Origin: Porphyrobacter sp. AAP60
Lineage (GTDB): Bacteria; Pseudomonadota; Alphaproteobacteria; Sphingomonadales; Sphingomonadaceae
Assembly: GCF_001296025.1 (NCBI RefSeq)
Contig: NZ_LJHV01000011.1
Span: 1-64,000 of the forward strand
Direction: 5' to 3'
DNA length: 64,000 nucleotides
This document shows, in pieces, positions 52,943-62,548 of this stretch (its first letter is position 1; each line of letters opens with the position of its first letter). A program made the position numbers and the translations under genes. Below the pieces are notes generated by a model. It worked only from the letters and a program-made list of their open reading frames with translations, made no database searches and was not told the DNA's origin.

Positions 52943-53018
52943 GTCGACCTGATCGGTTTGACAAGCAACCAGCGAGAACATCGCAGGTGGACGCCTTGGT
53001 GGCAGTGAGCGGCAGCTT

Positions 53019-53627
53019 TCAAGCCTCCAGCTCGATGTCCCAATAGAGCCAATCACGCCAGGTTTCGTGCAAGAAGTTGGGCGGAAACAGCTTGCCGTGC
53101 TGCTGCAATTGCCAGCTGGTCGGGCGGATCGGGGTGCGGTGCACCGGCATGCCTGCCTGTTTGGGAGTGCGCCCGCCCTTTTTCATGTTGCACGGCGCGC
53201 AGGCGGTGATGATGTTTTCCCACGTGGTGCGCCCGCCCAGCCGGCGCGGGATCACGTGATCGAAGGTCAGATGATCGGTGCTGCCGCAATACTGGCACTG
53301 GAAGCGATCGCGCAGGAACAGGTTGAAGCGGGTGAAGGCGGGAAATTCGCTGTGCTTCACATATTGCCGCAGTGCGATCACGCTGGGGATTTTCATGTCA
53401 AAGCTGGGCGAATGCACTTCGCGTTCGTAGCTGGCGACAATGTCTACCCGGTCAAGGAACACCGCCTTGATTGCGGTCTGCCACGGCCACAGGCTGAGCG
53501 GGTAATAGGACAGCGGGGTGTAATCGGCGTTGAGCACCAGCGCCGGACACGCCGAAAGGTTGCGCGTCGGGTCTTCATCCGCGCCGCGAAAACGGGCTGC
53601 TCTTTCGATCAGTTCGGCATTGAACAC
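53019..53627 (-). CDS. HNH endonuclease family protein
   Basis: A 202-residue HNH protein. Zinc and active-site residues are in CQYCGSTDHLTFDHVIPRRLGG and CAPCNMKKGG; the N-terminal NADYTPLSYYPLSLWPW is conserved in this housekeeping HNH group. Substrate unclear. GTG 53627 has an AGGGAGG site; a longer in-frame ATG at 53708 would run into the DnaA-box-like region. Divergent from gluQRS. Confidence 0.85.
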   Translation of the reverse strand: MFNAELIERAARFRGADEDPTRNLSACPALVLNADYTPLSYYPLSLWPWQTAIKAVFLDRVDIVASYEREVHSPSFDMKIPSVIALRQYVKHSEFPAFTRFNLFLRDRFQCQYCGSTDHLTFDHVIPRRLGGRTTWENIITACAPCNMKKGGRTPKQAGMPVHRTPIRPTSWQLQQHGKLFPPNFLHETWRDWLYWDIELEA

Positions 53628-53700
53628 GGTCTTGCGTTCCTCCCTGATTGACCTGCATCCTGACGTGGCAAACCAAAGAGTCAAACCCGTGACAGCGCGG

Positions 53701-53749
53701 CTATCCACAGGGGCAAACAGTTCAGAGGCTGTGGAGAGACTGTGGATGA
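53701..53749. promoter_or_regulatory. Cluster of DnaA-box-like sequences
   Basis: CTATCCACA (53701..53709), CTCTCCACA (reverse of 53730..53738) and TCATCCACA (reverse of 53741..53749) are one to two mismatches from the DnaA box TTATCCACA. They lie in the 143-base gap between divergent genes. There is no AT-rich unwinding element, so this is not an evident replication origin, but DnaA titration or control is possible. Confidence 0.4.
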
Positions 53750-53770
53750 CGCAAGGATAAGTCCTGTGGC

Positions 53771-54613
53771 ATGGGTCTGGCGATGCAGAATTGCACGCCT
53801 CTCGTCACCCGGTTCGCGCCCAGCCCCAATGGGCCGCTGCACCTTGGCCATGCCCTCAGCGCGATCATCGCCCATGATCTGGCCCGGGCGAGCGGGGGGC
53901 GTTTTCTGCTGCGGATCGAGGATATTGACGGGCCGCGTTCCCGCGCTGAGCTGGCTGACGACTTCCGCCGCGATCTGGAATGGCTGGGGCTGGAATGGGA
54001 CGAGGTTCCCGCGCAATCCACCCGGCTTGAAAGCTATGCCGCCGCTGCCGAGGCCTTGCGGGCACGTGGATTGCTTTATCGCTGCGCTTGCACCCGCAAG
54101 CAGATCGAAGCGGCAGGAGCTGTGGCAGGCTCCGATGGACTGATCTACCCCGGCACCTGCAAACGCAACCCGCCCGATCCCGCGCACCCGGCGGCATGGC
54201 GGCTGGATGCAGACAAAGCAGGCACGCAAACCGGCGCGCTGGTATGGGAAGATGCGCTGGCGGGAAAGCAAGCGGTCGATCTGTCGGTTCATGGCGATGT
54301 TGTGCTGATGCGCAAGGATTTGCCCGCGAGCTATCACCTTGCCGTTACGCTGGATGATGCGGCAGACGGGGTGACGCTGGTAACACGCGGGGCCGATCTG
54401 TTTGCCGCCAGTCATGTCCACCGCACGCTGCAAGCCTTGCTCGGCCTGCCGGTTCCGCGTTGGCACCACCATCCGCTGTTGACCGATGCGACCGGACAAA
54501 AACTCTCCAAACGGCGCGGATCGCCCGCTCTTTCCGACCGGCGCGAGAGCGGCGAGGACGGGCGGATGCTTGCGCAGCAACTCAGGTTGCAACAATTGTC
54601 ACTTGGAACCTGA
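53771..54613 (+). CDS. gluQRS: Glutamyl-Q tRNA(Asp) synthetase
   Basis: A 280-residue class I synthetase paralog lacking the anticodon domain. HIGH motif PLHLGH, KMSKS motif KLSKRR, and zinc-binding residues in CACTRKQ and YPGTC. It attaches glutamate to queuosine in tRNA-Asp. Its need for queuosine agrees with queC elsewhere in the window. ATG at 53771 or 53783. Confidence 0.93.
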   Translation: MGLAMQNCTPLVTRFAPSPNGPLHLGHALSAIIAHDLARASGGRFLLRIEDIDGPRSRAELADDFRRDLEWLGLEWDEVPAQSTRLESYAAAAEALRARGLLYRCACTRKQIEAAGAVAGSDGLIYPGTCKRNPPDPAHPAAWRLDADKAGTQTGALVWEDALAGKQAVDLSVHGDVVLMRKDLPASYHLAVTLDDAADGVTLVTRGADLFAASHVHRTLQALLGLPVPRWHHHPLLTDATGQKLSKRRGSPALSDRRESGEDGRMLAQQLRLQQLSLGT

Positions 54614-54637
54614 GCGCCAAGCGTCCATTTAGTCACC

Positions 54638-54868
54638 ATGAACTATGTCCTCGTGCCCGTATTGCTCGTCCTGATGGGACTGGTGGCCTTTTCGCTGATC
54701 AAGGGGATCATCGCGTTTCTCAAGACGACCAAAATCGATCTGGAAACGGGTGAGGGCGAAACCGCGACCGATATGCAGCTTGCCCAGAACAAGGCGATGT
54801 TCGCGCGGATCAAGTATCAGGCGCTGGCGATTGTCGTGGTCGCGATCATTCTTGCCGCTTCACGCTGA
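54638..54868 (+). CDS. Twin-transmembrane HIG1-domain protein
   Basis: A 76-residue protein with two membrane helices (about residues 3-25 and 57-75) and an acidic connecting region (DLETGEGETATDMQLAQNKAMFARIKYQ). The QLAQNKAMFARIKYQ stretch matches the HIG1 domain, linked to respiratory complexes. It precedes the adenosyltransferase gene by 12 bases. Confidence 0.85.
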   Translation: MNYVLVPVLLVLMGLVAFSLIKGIIAFLKTTKIDLETGEGETATDMQLAQNKAMFARIKYQALAIVVVAIILAASR

Positions 54869-54880
54869 GTTTGCGCCGCG

Positions 54881-55459
54881 ATGGTCAAGCTGAACCGTAT
54901 TTACACCCGTACCGGTGATGACGGGACGACAGGACTCGTCGATGGGTCACGACTGCCCAAGCACGCCTTGCGCATGGAAGCGATCGGTGCGGTGGACGAA
55001 ACCAATGCGGCGCTAGGTTTCGCCTTGCGCAAGCTCAGCGGTAAGCCCGCCGACGCAGTGTTCCGTATTCAGAACGATCTGTTCGATCTCGGCGCCGACC
55101 TTGCGACTCCGGCATCTGACGCCGACGCGGATTTCGCACCGTCAGAGATGGTGCTGCGCATCGTGGCGTCGCAGGTCAGTTGGCTGGAACAGCAGATTGA
55201 TGTTTTGACCGGAGTGCTCGAGCCGCTCACCAGTTTCATCCTGCCGGGCGGTACGGAGGCGGCGGCGCGGTTGCATCTGGCGCGCACAGCGACGAGGCGG
55301 GCCGAACGGGCGATGACGGCGCTGGCGCAGGCCGCGCCGACCAATCCGGCGGCGCTGCAATACATCAACCGCCTGTCCGATTATCTTTTCGTTCTTGGCC
55401 GGGCTGCCAATAATGATGGCAAGGCGGACATAAAGTGGGTTCCAGGCGCCAACCGCTAG
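54881..55459 (+). CDS. Cob(I)yrinic acid a,c-diamide adenosyltransferase (PduO type)
   Basis: A 192-residue PduO-type ATP:cob(I)alamin adenosyltransferase: YTRTGDDGTTGLVDG ATP-binding start, GAVDETNAALGFA, and C-terminal YINRLSDYLFVLGRAAN. It makes adenosylcobalamin. It is followed by a beta-oxidation-type dehydrogenase, which suggests a link to methylmalonyl-CoA or acyl-CoA metabolism. Confidence 0.93.
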   Translation: MVKLNRIYTRTGDDGTTGLVDGSRLPKHALRMEAIGAVDETNAALGFALRKLSGKPADAVFRIQNDLFDLGADLATPASDADADFAPSEMVLRIVASQVSWLEQQIDVLTGVLEPLTSFILPGGTEAAARLHLARTATRRAERAMTALAQAAPTNPAALQYINRLSDYLFVLGRAANNDGKADIKWVPGANR

Positions 55460-55520
55460 CCAAGCGCACCCTTCCTCGCTAGGGCCACACTAAATTGCTG
55501 CACTTGCGAAGGACAACACC

Positions 55521-56390
55521 ATGCGCACCATCGCCGTCATCGGAGCCGGACAAATGGGCACCGGCATCGCCCAGACTGTCGCTGCCAACGGGATGACCGT
55601 GATGCTGGCCGATGTCGATCTGGCGCGGGCGGAAGCGGGCAAGGCCAATGTCGAGAAGGCGCTCGTCAAGTTGATGGGCCGCGGCAAGATCGAAGCGGCA
55701 GACGCCGAGGCGCTGCTTGCCCGGATCACCCCCGTCGCCGATTACGACCCGTTCGCCGGAGCCGACCTGATCATCGAAGCCGCGACCGAGCGTGAGGAGA
55801 TCAAGAACGCGATCTTCGACAAGGCCGGCAAGGTGCTGAACACCGGCGCGATCATGGCGTCGAACACCTCGTCGATCCCCATCACTCGTATGGCCAACCA
55901 TTCGCCAGACCCCGCGCGATTTATCGGGCTGCACTTTTTCAACCCGGTGCCGGTGATGGGGCTGATCGAGGTGATCCCCGGTCTTGCCACGGCGCAAGCC
56001 ACGACCGACCGCGTCACGGCCTTTGCGCGCGGCCTCGGCAAGGAAGTGGTCTTGAGCCAGGACGAGCCGGGCTTTGTCGTCAACCGCATCCTGCTGCCGA
56101 TGATCAACGAGGCAGTGTTCGTGCTCGGCCAGTCAACAGCCGGCATCGAGGATATCGACAAGGGCTGCCGCCTCGGTCTCAATCACCCGATGGGCCCGCT
56201 GCAACTGGCCGATTTTGTCGGGCTGGATACCTGCCTCGACATCATCAAGGTGCTCTATAAGACCACCCGCGACAGCAAATATCGCCCTGCGCCGTTGCTG
56301 GTGAAATATGTCGAGGCCGGTTGGCTGGGCCGCAAGACCGGGCGTGGATTTTACGATTATTCGGGCGAGGCACCCGTGCCCACGCGCTGA
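55521..56390 (+). CDS. 3-hydroxybutyryl-CoA dehydrogenase
   Basis: A 289-residue NAD-binding dehydrogenase: Rossmann [11 protein letters not shown] (residues 8-18), [23 protein letters not shown] and the C-terminal [18 protein letters not shown] helical domain. It oxidises L-3-hydroxyacyl-CoA. Ends just before a convergent small gene. hbd or paaH are possible names; the exact paralog cannot be set from sequence alone. Confidence 0.93.
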   Translation: MRTIAVIGAGQMGTGIAQTVAANGMTVMLADVDLARAEAGKANVEKALVKLMGRGKIEAADAEALLARITPVADYDPFAGADLIIEAATEREEIKNAIFDKAGKVLNTGAIMASNTSSIPITRMANHSPDPARFIGLHFFNPVPVMGLIEVIPGLATAQATTDRVTAFARGLGKEVVLSQDEPGFVVNRILLPMINEAVFVLGQSTAGIEDIDKGCRLGLNHPMGPLQLADFVGLDTCLDIIKVLYKTTRDSKYRPAPLLVKYVEAGWLGRKTGRGFYDYSGEAPVPTR

Positions 56391-56396
56391 AACGCC

Positions 56397-56825
56397 CTAG
56401 TGCGGCTGGATGTCCGGCTCGCGGGCGATGATGACCGGCTGGCCGCTATCGCCTTCGGGCACAGGAATGCCTTCATTATCAGGCACGACCGGTTGCGGGC
56501 CGGGAATGATCGTTCCTGTCGGCAAGTTCTGCCTGTTGCCCGAAGCAGGAGCGCCCGCCGCGCCCGGGGCATAGTCACCGAAAACTGACGTGCTGCTGCC
56601 CCAGCCAGCATCAGAATCGGACGACGGCGCATCCCCCACGCTCTGCATGTCTGCATAGGCCTGCGCATCATTGGCAATTGGGTTGCGCTGCGCAGCGAAC
56701 ATTTTCGTCGTTCGATCAAGCACGCCTTCGTCTTCGGGCGTGCCCACCATCGACACTGCGCCGATGATCGTCATGCCGGCAAACAAAAGGGCTATTTTGC
56801 TGTTCTGAAAGACACTCTTGTGCAT
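56397..56825 (-). CDS. Hypothetical membrane-anchored protein
   Basis: A 142-residue protein with one N-terminal membrane segment (SKIALLFAGMTIIGAVSMVG) and a low-complexity, Pro/Gly/Ser-rich remainder with TGTIIPGPQPVVPDNEG. No domain is recognised. Probably periplasmic. Start ATG 56825 is the first Met before the hydrophobic run; the open frame extends further to 56951. The ribosome site is weak. Confidence 0.5.
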   Translation of the reverse strand: MHKSVFQNSKIALLFAGMTIIGAVSMVGTPEDEGVLDRTTKMFAAQRNPIANDAQAYADMQSVGDAPSSDSDAGWGSSTSVFGDYAPGAAGAPASGNRQNLPTGTIIPGPQPVVPDNEGIPVPEGDSGQPVIIAREPDIQPH

Positions 56826-56953
56826 ATCTGAAGGCCATAGCCGATGCGCGGTTAAAACTTGGTTCAAACGCCTTGACCCGATGCGCGACCGGACTGCCGT
56901 TCCGCTTGCAACATCCGGAGCTGAGGAGACTTTGCGTTCCAAGGAGAACAAAA

Positions 56954-57349
56954 ATGTCCGATCACAATCAAGCTACCCCTGCCAGCGGCCGTCCCGAAGG
57001 ACTGGCACCCGAGAACGATAATTCCGAACAGGATAAGCGCGGCGAGCAGGCTCAGGATGTCGCGGCCGAAGCGCGCGCTCCGGAAGGCCACAAGGCCGGT
57101 TCGACCGAGAGCCGCAAGGCGCCCTCGCCCGGTGTCGACAATATCGGCGGCAATGAAATCGACTTGGTCGAAAAGATGCGGCAGATGGAAAATAGCGGGA
57201 TCATCGATAACGGCGCTTTCGCTGGAGAAGCCGATCACGATGACGAGCCGTCACGCTATCGCGACAGCGGGGAAGACTCGATCAATGCAGGCCCAGATGT
57301 CGACGCCGACGACGAAGGCGATGACCTGCATCTGACGAAAAACCCCTGA
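56954..57349 (+). CDS. Hypothetical acidic, disordered protein
   Basis: A 131-residue, strongly acidic and mostly disordered protein with no membrane segment. PGVDNIGGNEIDLVEKMRQME may form a helix in the middle. AAGGAG precedes ATG 56954 by seven bases, which supports real translation. Function unknown; it is 17 bases from the convergent mutS stop. Confidence 0.6.
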   Translation: MSDHNQATPASGRPEGLAPENDNSEQDKRGEQAQDVAAEARAPEGHKAGSTESRKAPSPGVDNIGGNEIDLVEKMRQMENSGIIDNGAFAGEADHDDEPSRYRDSGEDSINAGPDVDADDEGDDLHLTKNP

Positions 57350-57366
57350 TTGTGATGGAAGCGCGT

Positions 57367-60036
57367 TCAACCCTGCGATTTGGGCAGGCCGCGCTTCCAT
57401 TCATACAGAAGATCAAGCGCTTCTCGCGGAGTCAGCGCGTCGAGATCGGCTGCACGCAGGTGTTCCGCAAGCTGTTGCTCGGGGGAGGCGGCGGGTTCAG
57501 GGCGTAATGCGGCGAACAGTGGCAGATCACCCAGGCCTGCGGCAATCCCACCCGATTGTTCGCGGGTCGCCTCCAGCTTGGCGAGCACAGCCTTGGCCCG
57601 CGCCACCACCGGCGCAGGCACACCGGCGAGCCGCGCCACAGCCAAGCCATAAGATCGATCCGCCGGGCCATCGGCGAGTTCATGCAGCAGGACCAGATCG
57701 CCCTGCCACTCACGTGCTCGCACATGGTGGAGCGACAATGCCTCGCAAGTGGAAGCGAGCCGCGCCAGTTCGTGATAGTGGGTGGCGAACAGGCAGCGGC
57801 AGCGGATAGTGGAATGCACCGCTTCGGCCACCGCCCAGGCGAGCGCCAGGCCGTCATAGGTCGATGTACCCCGCCCGACCTCGTCAAGAATCACGAAGCT
57901 GCGCGGGGATGCCTGTGCCAGGATCGCGGCAGTCTCTACCATCTCGACCATGAAGGTTGATCGCCCGCGCGCCAGATTGTCGGCAGCGCCCACACGGCTG
58001 AACAAGCGGTCGACGAGGCCGATACGGGCTGCCGAGGCGGGCACAAAGCACCCGGCCTGCGCCAGCAGCACGATCAGCGCGTTCTGACGCAGGAAGGTCG
58101 ATTTGCCCCCCATGTTCGGCCCGCCAATCAGCCACAGCCGGTTGGACTCAGCAAGATTGCAATCATTGGCAACGAACCGATCCCCCGTCTTGGCGAGCGC
58201 GGCTTCGACCACCGGATGCCGCCCGCCTGCTATGGCCAGGCCTGCATCCTCGGTGATTTCGGGGCGGCACCAGTCGCCTTCCGCTGCGCGTTCAGCATTG
58301 GCTGCAGCCACATCGATCCGTGCGAGCGCCGCGGCGGTTGCAGCGATTGCTTCGCGCGCGGCAGTGACTTCGGCGACCAATTCCTCGAAATGCGCTTCTT
58401 CCGCGGCGAGAGCATGACCGCCAGCCTCGGCAATACGTCCCGCTTCCTCGTGCAACTTCAGTGAATTGAAGCGCACCGCATCTTTCATCGTCTGACGGTG
58501 GGTGAAGCCGCTATCGGGAGCCATCAGCCGGTCGGCATGGCGCGCGGAAACCTCGATGAAATAGCCGAGGACGCCATTGTGGCGGATCTTCAGCGTGGCG
58601 ATGCCGGTCTCGTCACGATAGCGCGCCTCCATCGCGGCAATTGCGCGGCGCGCATCGCCCGATGTGGCGCGCAATTCATCTAGCGCAGCGTCATAGCCGT
58701 CGGCAATGAAGCCGCCACTGCTGCGCTCGGTCGGCGGGGAGGGCACCAGAGCGCGCGCCAACCAATCGGTCAGCGCTCCGTGGCCGGTCAGGCGATCAAG
58801 CAAGTTGTCCAGAAGTGCAGGGCGATCCGGCGCACCGCGCAGCCAGTGGTGCAGCCGCATTGCCTCGCTCAAACCATCGCGCAACTGGCCCAGATCACGG
58901 GGAGAGCCGCGCCCTGCTACAACCCGCCCAAGCGCACGGCCAAGATCGGGGATGGCGCGCAAGGCATCGCGCAACTGCGCGCGTTCAATCGGACGGTCGC
59001 GCCAGAATTGCACCAATGCCAGCCGCGCTTCGATCGCAGCGGCGTCGAGCAGGGGGGCGGAGAGGTCTTCGGCCAGCAGCCGCGATCCTGCGCCGCTGAC
59101 GCAGCGATCTACCGCGCCGATCAGGCTTCCAGCGCGGCCGCCTGTTGTGCTTTCAAGGATTTCGAGGCTTGCCCGCGTTGCCTCGTCCATCGCCATGCCC
59201 GCTTCGCCAGCGCGCAATACCGGCGGCAGCAGCAGCGGCAGTGATCCGCGTCCGACATGGTCGAGATAGGCGATCAGCCCGCCCGCCGCCGCCAGCATGG
59301 CGCGGCTGAACGCACCGAAGGCGTCCAGCGTGGCAACCCCGTGCAGGGCGCGGAGCCGCTCGTTTCCGGCATCGCTGGCAAAGGTGCTGCGCGGGCGGAC
59401 AATCGCTTCATCGCGGCCAGAGTCAAAAGCGTGCGCCCAATCCTCGGGCACAACCACTTCCCTGGGGGAGAGCCGTGCCAGCGCTGCGCCAAGCATTTCG
59501 GACACGCATTCTTCCAGCACCATCGTGCCGGTAGAAACATCGCAAGCGGCGATCCCGATCGTGCCGCGCAATTCCGCCAGCGCCACCAGCACATTGGCAC
59601 GGCGTGGCTCCAGCAGAGCTTCTTCGGTCAGCGTGCCAGCAGTAACCAGCCGCACGATCGCGCGGCCTACCAGCGCCTTCGACGAAGGCGTGCCTTCCCG
59701 TTTGGCCCGCGCCTTGGCTTCATCCGGGGTTTCGATCTGCTCGGCAATTGCCACCCGGCATCCGGCCCGGATCAGTCGGGCGAGGTAGCTTTCCGCCGAA
59801 TGCACCGGCACCCCGCACATCGGGATCGGCTGTCCCTGATGCTCGCCGCGAGTGGTGAGGGCGATGTCGAGGATTTGCGCCGCAGTGCGTGCATCTTCGA
59901 AGAACAGCTCGAAGAAATCGCCCATGCGGTAGAACAGCAGTGCATCGCCAGCTTCTGCTCGCAATGCGAGGTATTGCGCCATCATCGGGGTCGGTTTTTG
60001 ATCGGAAGGCGCGGCCATGCCGACGGGCCTAGCCAT
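57367..60036 (-). CDS. mutS: DNA mismatch repair protein MutS
   Basis: An 889-residue MutS. Mismatch-binding Phe-x-Glu is in GDFFELFFEDA, the clamp and core domains follow, and the ATPase has Walker A GPNMGGKST and the signature VDRLFSRVGAADNL. It recognises mispairs and starts repair. Length and motifs are complete. The start could be ATG 60036 or 60018; no clear ribosome site separates them. Confidence 0.97.
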   Translation of the reverse strand: MARPVGMAAPSDQKPTPMMAQYLALRAEAGDALLFYRMGDFFELFFEDARTAAQILDIALTTRGEHQGQPIPMCGVPVHSAESYLARLIRAGCRVAIAEQIETPDEAKARAKREGTPSSKALVGRAIVRLVTAGTLTEEALLEPRRANVLVALAELRGTIGIAACDVSTGTMVLEECVSEMLGAALARLSPREVVVPEDWAHAFDSGRDEAIVRPRSTFASDAGNERLRALHGVATLDAFGAFSRAMLAAAGGLIAYLDHVGRGSLPLLLPPVLRAGEAGMAMDEATRASLEILESTTGGRAGSLIGAVDRCVSGAGSRLLAEDLSAPLLDAAAIEARLALVQFWRDRPIERAQLRDALRAIPDLGRALGRVVAGRGSPRDLGQLRDGLSEAMRLHHWLRGAPDRPALLDNLLDRLTGHGALTDWLARALVPSPPTERSSGGFIADGYDAALDELRATSGDARRAIAAMEARYRDETGIATLKIRHNGVLGYFIEVSARHADRLMAPDSGFTHRQTMKDAVRFNSLKLHEEAGRIAEAGGHALAAEEAHFEELVAEVTAAREAIAATAAALARIDVAAANAERAAEGDWCRPEITEDAGLAIAGGRHPVVEAALAKTGDRFVANDCNLAESNRLWLIGGPNMGGKSTFLRQNALIVLLAQAGCFVPASAARIGLVDRLFSRVGAADNLARGRSTFMVEMVETAAILAQASPRSFVILDEVGRGTSTYDGLALAWAVAEAVHSTIRCRCLFATHYHELARLASTCEALSLHHVRAREWQGDLVLLHELADGPADRSYGLAVARLAGVPAPVVARAKAVLAKLEATREQSGGIAAGLGDLPLFAALRPEPAASPEQQLAEHLRAADLDALTPREALDLLYEWKRGLPKSQG

Positions 60037-60168
60037 GCCGGGGCCGATTCGGAATGTCTGCCCTTACGGCTTTCCCCGAAGTTGCGTCATTTCCGCCCTA
60101 TCGCTGGCGCGCGCGCCTCGCTAAGCGGAGCACCTGTTTGCTTAGGTTAGAAAAAGGGATCAGCCACG

Positions 60169-62454
60169 ATGGCCGACGAAAACGCCGCACAGAACGGTAC
60201 TGAAGGCAGGGGCGGCTTCACCGCGCGCGAGGCGTTGTTCTATCACGAGACCATCCGCCCCGGTAAGCTGGAGATCGTCGCTACCAAGCCGATGACCTCG
60301 CAGCGCGATCTTTCGCTGGCCTATTCGCCGGGTGTGGCCGTGCCGGTTGAAGCCATCGCTGCCGATCCCTCGCTCGCCGCGCGTTACACCGCCAAGGCGA
60401 ACCTTGTGGCGGTGATTTCCAACGGCACCGCGATCCTCGGCCTCGGCAATCTCGGCGCACTGGCATCCAAGCCGGTGATGGAAGGCAAGGCGGTGCTGTT
60501 CAAGCGGTTCGCCGACGTGGATTCGATCGACATCGAACTCGACACCGAAGATCCCGAAGCCTTCATCAACGCGGTGGCGCTGATGGAGCCCACATTCGGC
60601 GGCATCAATCTGGAAGATATCAAGGCGCCCGAATGCTTCATCATCGAAGCCGCGCTGCGCGAACGCATGAAAATCCCGGTAATGCATGATGACCAGCACG
60701 GCACCGCGATTATCACTGCCGCCGGTTTGCTCAACGCCTGTCACATCACTGGCCGCGATTTCAAGGACGTGAAGGTGGTGGTCAATGGTGCTGGCGCTGC
60801 TGCGATCGCCTGCACCGCGCTGATCAAGGCGATGGGCGTGCGCCACGAAAACGTGATTCTGTGCGACCGTTCCGGCCCGATCACTCCGGGCCGCGAAGGC
60901 GTTGACCAGTGGAAGAGCGCCCATGCGGTTGCCACCACCGCCACCAGCCTTGAAGAGGCGTTGGTTGGCGCTGACATCTTCCTCGGCCTTTCGGCGGCGG
61001 GCGCGTTGAAGCCCGAGTGGGTGCGCAAGATGGCCGACAAGCCGATCATTTTCGCCATGGCCAATCCCGTGCCCGAAATCATGCCCGATGAAGCCAAGGC
61101 CGTGCGCCCTGATGCGATCATCGCCACCGGGCGCAGTGATTTCCCCAATCAGGTCAACAACGTGTTAGGCTTCCCCTTCATCTTCCGCGGCGCGCTGGAT
61201 GTGCAGGCGACGACCATCAACGAAGAAATGAAGGTCGCTGCCGCCGAAGCGATTGCCCATCTGGCGCGCCAGCAGGTGCCGGAAGAAGTGGCGAGTGCTT
61301 ACGGCCAGAACCACAAGTTCGGCACCAATTACATCATCCCCGCGCCGTTCGATCCGCGTCTGATCGAGGTGGTGTCCTCGGCAGTCGCCAAGGCAGCGAT
61401 GGATTCGGGCGTAGCGCGCGCCCGGATCGAGGATTTCGACGCCTACCGGATGCAGTTGCGCAGCCGCCTCAATCCGACAACATCGGTGCTATCGGGCGTT
61501 TACGAAGTCGCGCGCACCAACCCCAAGCGCATGGTGTTTGCCGAAGCGGAAGAAGAAGTGGTGCTGCGCGCCGCGATCCAGTTCCGCGATTTCGGCTATG
61601 GCACCCCTATCCTTGTGGGCCGCACCAAGGCGGTGCTGGACAAACTGCACCAGCTTTCGGTCGGCGATCCCGGCAGTTTCGAAATCCAGAACTCGGCCGA
61701 TAGCGAACATGTGCCGGCGATGGTGGAGTATCTCTACAACCGGCTCCAGCGGCGCGGCTTTACCGAACGTGACGTGCGCCGCATGGTCAATCAGGAACGC
61801 AACGTATTTGCAGCGTTGCTGGTCGCACTCGGCCACGGCGACGGGATGATCACCGGTATGACCCGCACCTTTGCCCAGACCGTGCGCGAGGTGAACCTGG
61901 TGCTCGATCCCAAGGAAGGCGCACTGCCGTTCGGCATCCACATGATGATCGGCAAGAACCACACGACCTTCCTCGCCGATACCACGATCAACGAGCGCCC
62001 CAATGCAGCCGAACTGGCCCACATTGCCAAGGAAACGGCTGCTGTTGCCCGCCGCATGGGCCACGAACCGCGCGTCGCCTTCCTCAGCTATTCGACCTTC
62101 GGCAATCCTTCGGGCCAATGGCTGAACTCGATCCGCGAGGCTGTTGCGATCCTTGACCGCGAAGAGCCCGGCTTCGAATATGAAGGCGAAATGGCGCCAG
62201 ACGCGGCGCTGAACCCCAAGGTGATGGCGCTCTACCCGTTCAGCCGCCTGTCCGGGCCTGCAAACGTGCTGATCATGCCGGGTCTGCAATCGGCCAACCT
62301 TTCGGCCAAGTTGCTGCGCGAACTGGGCAGCAACGCGACCATTGGCCCGATGATGATCGGAATGTCCAAGCCGGTGCAGATTGTACCGATGACCGCGTCC
62401 GTGCCCGATGTTCTGACACTGGCCGTTTTGGCGGGCGCGGGGGTGGTCGGGTAA
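60169..62454 (+). CDS. maeB: NADP-dependent malic enzyme with phosphotransacetylase-like domain
   Basis: A 761-residue MaeB fusion. The malic enzyme half (1 to about 430) has SLAYSPGVAVPVEAI, HDDQHGTAIITAAG and NGAGAAAIACTAL. The C-terminal half (about 440-761) is phosphotransacetylase-like, with AFLSYSTFGNPSG and the VLIMPGLQSANLSAKLL segment; it usually controls activity by binding acetyl-CoA. It makes pyruvate and NADPH. Ends at a terminator. Confidence 0.95.
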   Translation: MADENAAQNGTEGRGGFTAREALFYHETIRPGKLEIVATKPMTSQRDLSLAYSPGVAVPVEAIAADPSLAARYTAKANLVAVISNGTAILGLGNLGALASKPVMEGKAVLFKRFADVDSIDIELDTEDPEAFINAVALMEPTFGGINLEDIKAPECFIIEAALRERMKIPVMHDDQHGTAIITAAGLLNACHITGRDFKDVKVVVNGAGAAAIACTALIKAMGVRHENVILCDRSGPITPGREGVDQWKSAHAVATTATSLEEALVGADIFLGLSAAGALKPEWVRKMADKPIIFAMANPVPEIMPDEAKAVRPDAIIATGRSDFPNQVNNVLGFPFIFRGALDVQATTINEEMKVAAAEAIAHLARQQVPEEVASAYGQNHKFGTNYIIPAPFDPRLIEVVSSAVAKAAMDSGVARARIEDFDAYRMQLRSRLNPTTSVLSGVYEVARTNPKRMVFAEAEEEVVLRAAIQFRDFGYGTPILVGRTKAVLDKLHQLSVGDPGSFEIQNSADSEHVPAMVEYLYNRLQRRGFTERDVRRMVNQERNVFAALLVALGHGDGMITGMTRTFAQTVREVNLVLDPKEGALPFGIHMMIGKNHTTFLADTTINERPNAAELAHIAKETAAVARRMGHEPRVAFLSYSTFGNPSGQWLNSIREAVAILDREEPGFEYEGEMAPDAALNPKVMALYPFSRLSGPANVLIMPGLQSANLSAKLLRELGSNATIGPMMIGMSKPVQIVPMTASVPDVLTLAVLAGAGVVG

Positions 62455-62476
62455 AGCGTACCGCGCACGACAAAAA

Positions 62477-62507
62477 GGGCACGACCCGACTGGCCGTGCC
62501 CCTTTTG
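62477..62507. terminator. Bidirectional intrinsic terminator between maeB and DUF892 gene
   Basis: GGGCACG (62477..62483) and CGTGCCC (62495..62501) form a stem with TTTT on one side and five A residues on the other, so it can stop transcripts from both strands. It lies 22 bases after the maeB stop and 41 bases beyond the end of the minus-strand DUF892 gene. Confidence 0.85.
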
Positions 62508-62548
62508 CCAAGAGCGAGCCGCTGGCCGCTCTGCTTGTCGATCCGATG

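Noticed and set aside
53250..53261. GATCACGTGATC as a third parS
   Set aside because: It shares only the CACGTG core; the flanking TGTTT/AAACA arms are absent, and it is inside the conserved HNH motif codons.
53628..53770. Replication origin at the DnaA-box-like cluster
   Set aside because: No AT-rich unwinding region or tandem consensus boxes, and the boxes have mismatches.
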